Translations under genes and position numbers: made by a program
Assembly (NCBI GenBank): GCA_016281315.1
Contig: JAEEIJ010000083.1
Coordinates: forward strand, 1-38,222
Source of the DNA: Bacteroidales bacterium
GTDB lineage: Bacteria > Bacteroidota > Bacteroidia > Bacteroidales > UBA932
Length of the DNA stretch: 38,222 nucleotides
Direction: 5' to 3'
Shown: positions 32,152-38,222 of the stretch, piece after piece
Layout: every line of letters starts with the position of its first letter
Numbering within the stretch: position 1 is the first letter of the stretch
The notes under the pieces: model-generated
Told to the model about the DNA's origin: nothing
What the model saw: the letters and a program-made list of their open reading frames with translations, nothing else
Databases searched by the model: none

Positions 32152-33596
32152 ATGGAAGAAAAATACATTGCCTCGATTGACCTGGGGAGTTCGAAATTCG
32201 GACTCTGCGTCGCCCGTATCAGCGGTGACGACGTGCAAATTGTCTATTACAAGGAAACGCCCTCCGACGGCATCCTGAACAGCAAGATCACCAATCCGCT
32301 CAAGGCTTCGCAGCAGCTCGCAGCCGCCGTGGCCGAGGCCGAGAAGGAACTGATGATCAAAATCCTGCAGGTGGTGGTGGGGATGCCGCGCGGCGAAGTC
32401 TCGCAGGTGACGGCATCGGCCCGCATCGAACGCTCCAACCCCGACGACTACGTATCGGCCGAGGAAGTGGAGGCGCTCAAGTCCATCGCGCTGGAGACCT
32501 ATCCCCTGCCCAACCCCGACAACCAGATCATCTACGGGGCCGTAGCGCAGTCCTTCTCCATCGACGACGAAATCCAGCTCGTGGAAAGTGACGTGGTGGG
32601 CACCCTCTCCAGCAGCCTGGAAGGCAACTTCAAGGTGTTCGTGGGGAACCGCAAGGCCACCACGGCCCTGGACAAGATCTTCAACGGGCTGAACATCGCC
32701 GTGGCCAAGAAATACTTCCTGCCGGACGTGGTGGCGGGAACTGTCCTCACCGAGGAAGAGCGCGTGAGCGGCGTCGCCCTCGTGGACGTGGGCGCCGGCG
32801 TCACCTCCGTGACCATCTATCACGGCGGCATTATGCGCTATTACGCGTCCATCCCCTTCGGCGGCAAGACCATCACGAACGACATCCGTACGGAGTGCTC
32901 CATCTCGGAAGACCTGGCCGAAAAGATTAAGAAGCGCTTCGGCGCCTGCCTGCCCGGGAAACTGGCCACCCTGAGCGAAAAAGTGCTGCAGATCCGGCTC
33001 ACCGAACCCTATAAGGAGGTGCCCGTGCGCTATATCTCCGAGGTGATCGACAGCCGCGCCCGCGAGGTCGTGGAAGCCGTCCTGTACTACATCCAGGAAA
33101 GCGGCCTGCAGAACACCCTCCGCAACGGCATCGTGATCACCGGCGGCGGGGCCGAACTGACGAACCTCGTGAACCTGGTCAAGGAAATGTCCGGCTACGA
33201 CGTGCGGAAGGGCTATCCCCGCTTTATGTTCAGCGCCTCGGTGGGCAGCGGCGTTTACAGCACCAGCGCCACCGCCGCCATCGGGATGGTGCTCGCCGCC
33301 CACGCCGACAAACTGCCGGACTGCGTGAGCGCCCCCATCGCCCCCGTCCAGAAGGAGGAGGAACTGGTGGAAGTGGAAGTGACCGACGAGACCCCCGTCC
33401 CGGAGGATATGCTCTTCGCCCCGGACGATTTCGGGAAGGCGGAAGAGCCCCGCAAGAAGAAGGAAAAGACCAAGAAGGTAAAGGTTCCCAAGCCCAAGGG
33501 AGAGCGGAACGGCATCCTGAACATTTTCTGGAAGAACGTGGGAGACACGTTCCTGGATTTATACGACTACGCCAATAAAGAAGAGGAGAACAAGTA

Positions 33597-33597
<1 letters not shown>
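32152..33597 (+). CDS. ftsA: Division protein FtsA
   Basis: FtsA is an actin-like ATPase that anchors FtsZ to the membrane. The 481-residue protein has the phosphate-1 motif SIDLGSSKFGL (about residues 6-16), the SHS2/1C domain (VVVGMPRGEVSQV), phosphate-2 VDVGAGVTSVTIY and adenosine loop IVITGGGAEL. A lysine-rich linker leads to a C-terminal helix GILNIFWKNVGDTFLDLYDYAN that can serve as the membrane-targeting amphipathic helix. It overlaps ftsZ by one base. Confidence 0.95.
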
Positions 33598-34838
<1,241 letters not shown>

Positions 34839-34843
34839 AAGCT

Positions 34844-36412
34844 ATGGAAAGAAGAACCCGCGTCCGTTTCGCCCCGTCTCCCACCGGCCCGCTGCATATG
34901 GGCGGTGTGCGCACGGCACTGTATAACTACCTGTACGCCAAGCAGAAAGGCGGCGATTTCATCATCCGCATCGAGGACACCGACTCCCACCGTTTCGTGC
35001 CGGGAGCGGAACAGTATATCCTCGAGGCCCTGAACTGGTGCGGGATCATTCCCGACGAAGGCGTGGAGAATGGCGCTATTGTAGAGAAGGCGTCCGAGAA
35101 GCATCCGCACGCCCCTTATCGGCAAAGCCAGCGCAAGCCGCTCTACCGCAAGTATGCGGAAGAGCTGGTCCAGAAAGGCTGGGCCTATTATGCCTTCGAC
35201 AGCGCCGAAGAATTGGCGGCTCGCCGCTCCGAGGCCGAGGCTGCCGGGCAGACCTTTATGTACAACAGCGCGTCCCGCCTGGTACTCCGGAATTCCCTGA
35301 CGCTTCCCGCCGACGAAGTCTCCAAGTTGCTGGAAACCACCACCGACTGGACCGTCCGCTTCAAGATGCCCGTGGGCCGCATCGTAGCGATGGACGACCT
35401 CATCCGCGGTCACGTGGAAGTGAACACCGACACCCTGGACGACAAAGTCCTCTGGAAACGGGCCGATGAACTCCCCACCTACCATCTCGCCAACATCGTG
35501 GACGACCATCTGATGGAAATCACCGAGGTCATCCGCGGCGAAGAGTGGCTGCCGTCCCTGCCGCTGCATTACCTTTTGTATGAGGCTTTCGGCTGGACCG
35601 CTACGATGCCTCGCTTCGCACATCTGTCCCTGCTGCTGAAGCCCGTAGGCAACGGCAAGCTGTCCAAACGGGACGGCGACAAGATGGGCTTCCCGGTGTT
35701 CCCCCTGCAGTGGAAAAATCCGGAAACCGGTGAACTCTCCCGCGGTTACCGGGAAGACGGCTACTTCCCCGAGGCCTTCGTGAATATGCTCGCTATGCTG
35801 GGCTGGAACCCCGGCGATGACAGGGAGCTGTTCACCCTGCCGGAACTGGTGGAGGCCTTCTCCCTGGACAAAGTACAGAAAGCCGGCGCCAAGTTCAATC
35901 CGGACAAGGCCAAGTGGTACAATAAGGAGTATCTGCGGATGAAGAGCAGCGCCGAGCTCACAGACCTGTTTATGCCCATCCTTTCTGAGCACGGGGTCAG
36001 CGCCTCCCGCCCCTATGTAGAAGGCGTGGTGGAACTGATTAAGGAACGCGCCACCTTCGTGGCCGATTTCTGGGACATCGCCAAGTATCTGTTCATCGCT
36101 CCCACGGAGTACGAGCAGAAGGATGTCGATAAATTCTGGAAAGCCGAACACATTCCCTACTGCTACGAGCTGTGCCAGTTCATCACCGAATCATATGCCG
36201 GTCCCTGGACCGCAGAGGCCCTGGAGCCCGCGATGGTGGATTATATCAAAGCCCGCGAATACCCGATGGGCAAGGTGATGAACAGCCTGCGGCTGGCCCT
36301 TACGGGCGCTGCCTCCGGCCTGGGCATTGCCGCCATTCTGAGCTTTATCGGACGTGAGGAATTCGCCCGCCGGATGGATGCGGCAGGTGCCAAGTTAGGC
36401 CGTTTTATTTAA
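34844..36412 (+). CDS. gltX: Glutamate-tRNA ligase
   Basis: GltX charges tRNA-Glu. The 522-residue class I synthetase has the HIGH-type motif in APSPTGPLHMGG (residues 11-22), IEDTDSHRF, the KMSKS-type motif GKLSKRDGD (about 272-280), and a helical C-terminal anticodon-binding part. It is complete. It is not a usual dcw gene, but lies 5 bases after ftsZ without an intervening terminator, so it is probably read through from the cluster. Confidence 0.96.
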   Translation: MERRTRVRFAPSPTGPLHMGGVRTALYNYLYAKQKGGDFIIRIEDTDSHRFVPGAEQYILEALNWCGIIPDEGVENGAIVEKASEKHPHAPYRQSQRKPLYRKYAEELVQKGWAYYAFDSAEELAARRSEAEAAGQTFMYNSASRLVLRNSLTLPADEVSKLLETTTDWTVRFKMPVGRIVAMDDLIRGHVEVNTDTLDDKVLWKRADELPTYHLANIVDDHLMEITEVIRGEEWLPSLPLHYLLYEAFGWTATMPRFAHLSLLLKPVGNGKLSKRDGDKMGFPVFPLQWKNPETGELSRGYREDGYFPEAFVNMLAMLGWNPGDDRELFTLPELVEAFSLDKVQKAGAKFNPDKAKWYNKEYLRMKSSAELTDLFMPILSEHGVSASRPYVEGVVELIKERATFVADFWDIAKYLFIAPTEYEQKDVDKFWKAEHIPYCYELCQFITESYAGPWTAEALEPAMVDYIKAREYPMGKVMNSLRLALTGAASGLGIAAILSFIGREEFARRMDAAGAKLGRFI

Positions 36413-36438
36413 GCGTCTGATTTTCAAATAGATGCAGG

Positions 36439-36474
36439 AAGTCCTCCCTCTTGTTTTGAAGGGAGGACTTTTTA
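36439..36474 (+). terminator. Intrinsic terminator after gltX
   Basis: AAGTCCTCCCT (36439-36449) pairs perfectly with AGGGAGGACTT (36460-36470), with a 10-base loop and a T run after. It ends the dcw-gltX unit and stands between two converging operons. Confidence 0.92.
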
Positions 36475-36488
36475 TATCTTCCTAATTA

Positions 36489-37427
36489 TCAAGAAAATAG
36501 CGATAACGCCTGTTCTATGGTGAGGGCATCTTCAAGCCGATAGTCTCCGCTACGGGAGCGGATGAGGCCCGAGAGGTGGGCACCGGAGCCCAGGGCTTCG
36601 CCCAGATCCCGCGCGAACGCCCGGATATAAGTTCCCTTGGAGCACGCAATGCGAATAACGGCCTCCGGCAGCCCCAGGGCCGATGTATCTTCCAAATGAA
36701 TCCTATTGGAGGGAGAGGAAGACAGGGTCCGGGGGGCTTGTCCACCCCCGGACAAGGGCAGGGGGAGGGGCCCGTTGGATACAAGTCCCGAAGGGACGCA
36801 GGAGACAATGGGAGGGGCCGGAGTGGAGCGAAGCGAAACGGAGTCCCCCCGGACCCTGTCTTCTTCACCCTCCGGAATATAATCCATCAATTCCAATTCG
36901 GAAATATTGATTCTGTTGCGCTGGAGAGAATCCAGGGCGGCGGCATCGAGCTCCGCCAGGCGGCCGGAACGGTAGAGCTTCCGGGCCAGTTCGTAGGCTC
37001 GTACGCCGTCCACGGACTTGGCGCTGAAGAGCGGAGCCACCTGCTCCTGCTCGCCTAAGAAGGCCGGCAGGGCGGCGCGGACGGCATCGGCCGTAATATG
37101 CTCGTAAGGGAAGGTCCGGTCCACCTCCTTCTCCAGGTCGTAGGACGGCGTGGTGGCGCCGAAACGGATGCGCGCGATGTACTCTTTGTCGTGGTCCTGG
37201 AGCGCCTGCGCCCGTTTACAGGCGTTGCCGATGCACACGAGCAGAACGCCCGTCGCCAGGGGATCCAGCGTACCGGCGTGCCCTACTTTCAGATTCTTCT
37301 TCCCGAAGTGCCTGATGGCGGCGTACTTGAGCTTGCGGATGACATCGGCCGACGTCCAGCGGTATGGCTTATCTACCGCCAGGACGATCCCGTCCGGGTA
37401 ATCCGCAATGTCGCGCGTGAAACTCAT
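36489..37427 (-). CDS. truB: tRNA pseudouridine-55 synthase TruB, with palindromic insert
   Basis: TruB makes pseudouridine 55 in the T loop of tRNAs. The protein has 312 residues; homologues in this phylum are usually about 250. [15 protein letters not shown] holds the catalytic Asp55, and [13 protein letters not shown] and [28 protein letters not shown] are typical. The excess lies at about residues 185-240 (rich in Pro, Ser and Gly, with [13 protein letters not shown]), between ELELMDY and [12 protein letters not shown]. It is coded by family 1 copy E read on the opposite strand to the murE copy. The ATG at 37427 overlaps the rpiB stop (ATGA); a longer frame is ignored. Confidence 0.93.
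   Translation of the reverse strand: MSFTRDIADYPDGIVLAVDKPYRWTSADVIRKLKYAAIRHFGKKNLKVGHAGTLDPLATGVLLVCIGNACKRAQALQDHDKEYIARIRFGATTPSYDLEKEVDRTFPYEHITADAVRAALPAFLGEQEQVAPLFSAKSVDGVRAYELARKLYRSGRLAELDAAALDSLQRNRINISELELMDYIPEGEEDRVRGDSVSLRSTPAPPIVSCVPSGLVSNGPLPLPLSGGGQAPRTLSSSPSNRIHLEDTSALGLPEAVIRIACSKGTYIRAFARDLGEALGSGAHLSGLIRSRSGDYRLEDALTIEQALSLFS
36708..36873 (+). repeat. Family 1 palindromic repeat, copy E (inside truB, antisense to the gene)
   Basis: Arms 36708-36736 and 36845-36873 are complementary at 27 of 29 positions. The core (36728-36853) is 126 bases, as in copy D, and differs from it at only a few positions (for example GACAAGGGCAGG here against GACGAGTATAGG). The arm sequence (GGAAGACAGGG) is specific to this locus. 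The minus-strand frame stays open throughout. Confidence 0.92.
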
Positions 37428-37855
37428 TTGCAGGGCATCTTGTCGATGCGCTTCTGATGCCGGCCGCCCTCGAAAGGCGTGTCCAGCCATTCGCGCACGA
37501 TGGCGGCGGCGAGACGGTAGCTGATGAAACGGGCCGGGAGCACCAGTACGTTGGCGTTGTTGTGCTGCGCCACCAGATGGCCGATGGCCGTTCCCCAGGC
37601 GAGACCCGCCCGGATACCCTGGTGCTTGTTCAGGGTGATGGCCATCCCGTTGCCGGTGCCGCAGAGGGCGATGCCCAGGTCCACTTCCCCGCCCTCAACG
37701 GCCTCAGCCAGCCGATGGGCATAGTCCGGATAGTCCACGCTTTCTTCCGTGTCCGTGCCGAAGTTCACCACCTCGATTCCCCGGGCCGAAAGCATCTTTA
37801 CCAGTTTAAACTTGTACTCCACGCCTGCGTGGTCGTTGCAAATGCCGATTTTCAT
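37424..37855 (-). CDS. rpiB: Ribose-5-phosphate isomerase B
   Basis: RpiB interconverts ribose 5-phosphate and ribulose 5-phosphate. The 143-residue protein has the N-terminal IGICNDHAGVEYK (Asp-His of the active site), FGTDTEESVDYPDYAH, the catalytic Cys in GIALCGTGNGM, and RAGLAWG and HNNANVLVLPAR. The start is the second ATG (MKIGICNDHAG), because the first at 37873 lies inside the -7 box. It is translationally coupled to truB. Confidence 0.94.
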   Translation of the reverse strand: MKIGICNDHAGVEYKFKLVKMLSARGIEVVNFGTDTEESVDYPDYAHRLAEAVEGGEVDLGIALCGTGNGMAITLNKHQGIRAGLAWGTAIGHLVAQHNNANVLVLPARFISYRLAAAIVREWLDTPFEGGRHQKRIDKMPCK

Positions 37856-37872
37856 AACAGAAACGATTTCCA

Positions 37873-37880
37873 CAAAGATA
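37873..37880 (-). promoter_or_regulatory. -7 box of rpiB-truB
   Basis: TATCTTTG on the minus strand, 17 bases before the chosen rpiB ATG. No clear TTTG at the usual -33 distance. It lies back to back with the rpsO promoter. Confidence 0.5.
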
Positions 37881-37889
37881 CAAAAGACA

Positions 37890-37921
37890 TTTGTTTTATT
37901 GAATAATAATCCCTAAATTTG
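37890..37921 (+). promoter_or_regulatory. Promoter of rpsO
   Basis: TTTG (37890-37893), 20 bases, TAAATTTG (37914-37921) is an exact consensus match. The leader would be about 53 bases. Confidence 0.85.
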
Positions 37922-37931
37922 CAGGCTTTTT

Positions 37932-37948
37932 TGCGGGAGGGTCCCGCA
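37932..37948 (+). promoter_or_regulatory. Leader hairpin of rpsO
   Basis: TGCGGGA and TCCCGCA pair over 7 bases around a GGG loop, after a T run and followed by an A/C-rich single-strand stretch up to the ATG. Its position suits control of S15 synthesis, but no known S15-binding fold is recognised. Confidence 0.45.
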
Positions 37949-37981
37949 GAACCTAACAACCAAACCAAAACTCATTGCATC

Positions 37982-38222
37982 ATGGCAGAATATTTACAGC
38001 CTGAGAAAAAGCAAGAGATTTTCGCGAAGTACGGGAAGTCCAATAAGGACACCGGCTCTCCTGAGAGTCAGGTTGCTTTATTTTCCTACCGTATCGCCCA
38101 CCTTACGGAACACGTGACGAAGAACAAGAAAGACGTGGTAACGCGCCGCAGCCTTCTTCGCCTGGTCAGCAAGCGCCGCCAGCTTCTGAACTACCTTCAG
38201 AAGATTGACATCGAGAGATACA
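37982..38222 (+). CDS. rpsO: 30S ribosomal protein S15, 3' end cut off
   Basis: S15 binds the central domain of 16S rRNA early in small-subunit assembly. The 80 residues present include [23 protein letters not shown] and [23 protein letters not shown], the signature region of the family. About nine residues are missing beyond the window edge, judging from the usual 89. It has a strong promoter of its own. Confidence 0.96.
   Translation, partial: MAEYLQPEKKQEIFAKYGKSNKDTGSPESQVALFSYRIAHLTEHVTKNKKDVVTRRSLLRLVSKRRQLLNYLQKIDIERY

Noticed and set aside
31321..33303. 660-codon minus-strand open frame
   Set aside because: It is antisense to ftsQ and ftsA, which are certain; no protein family is recognised in it.

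Overview
The window looks like a GC-rich chromosome segment from a member of the Bacteroidales; genus is not resolvable by eye. Signs are: several promoters of the Bacteroidetes type (TTTG, about 20 bases, then TAnnTTTG), little Shine-Dalgarno signal before starts, a Bacteroidetes-form RNA polymerase omega subunit next to bamD and recN, a NigD-like lipoprotein, an ORF6N-domain remnant, and a tRNA without encoded CCA. Genes are tightly packed, mostly with ATGA or TAATG stop/start overlaps.

Layout. (1) 1-868: the start of a minus-strand DNA methyltransferase cut by the window edge, its long leader, and a palindromic repeat. (2) 869-10437, plus: pdxJ, an OmpH/Skp-like lipoprotein, a glycosyltransferase, a LysM protein, trxB, bamD, rpoZ, recN, a Fur-family regulator and two small lipoproteins, closed by a terminator; tRNA-His follows on the minus strand. 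(3) 10622-12406: an OadA/PycB-like carboxyltransferase. (4) 12407-19466, minus: an exported repeat protein, a repeat island with an ORF6N remnant, then upp-miaB-LEA-like lipoprotein-SPOR protein-rpoN, a second repeat island, and radC. (5) 19617-36412, plus: the division and cell wall (dcw) cluster mraZ-rsmH-ftsL-ftsI-murE-mraY-murD-ftsW-murG-murC-ftsQ-ftsA-ftsZ followed by gltX and a terminator. (6) 36489-37855, minus: rpiB-truB. (7) rpsO, cut by the right edge.

The dcw genes form one apparent transcription unit that makes UDP-MurNAc-pentapeptide, lipid I and lipid II, and the septal synthase and Z-ring. A 10-bp periodic TGG array just before the mraZ promoter looks like an MraZ operator.

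The most unusual content is a set of palindromic repeats. Family 1 (about 150-166 bp) has four full copies and one 5'-truncated copy, all in the same orientation. Two full copies lie inside the essential genes murE and truB, and both reading frames stay open, although the element is read on opposite strands in the two genes. The outer stems of each copy are complementary to each other but differ between loci; in murE they are a perfect 25-bp inverted repeat. A different GC-rich palindromic insert lies in frame in rsmH. Two smaller hairpin families share the two repeat islands with family 1. This resembles the in-frame palindromic elements known from Rickettsia, and is the best candidate here for something undescribed.
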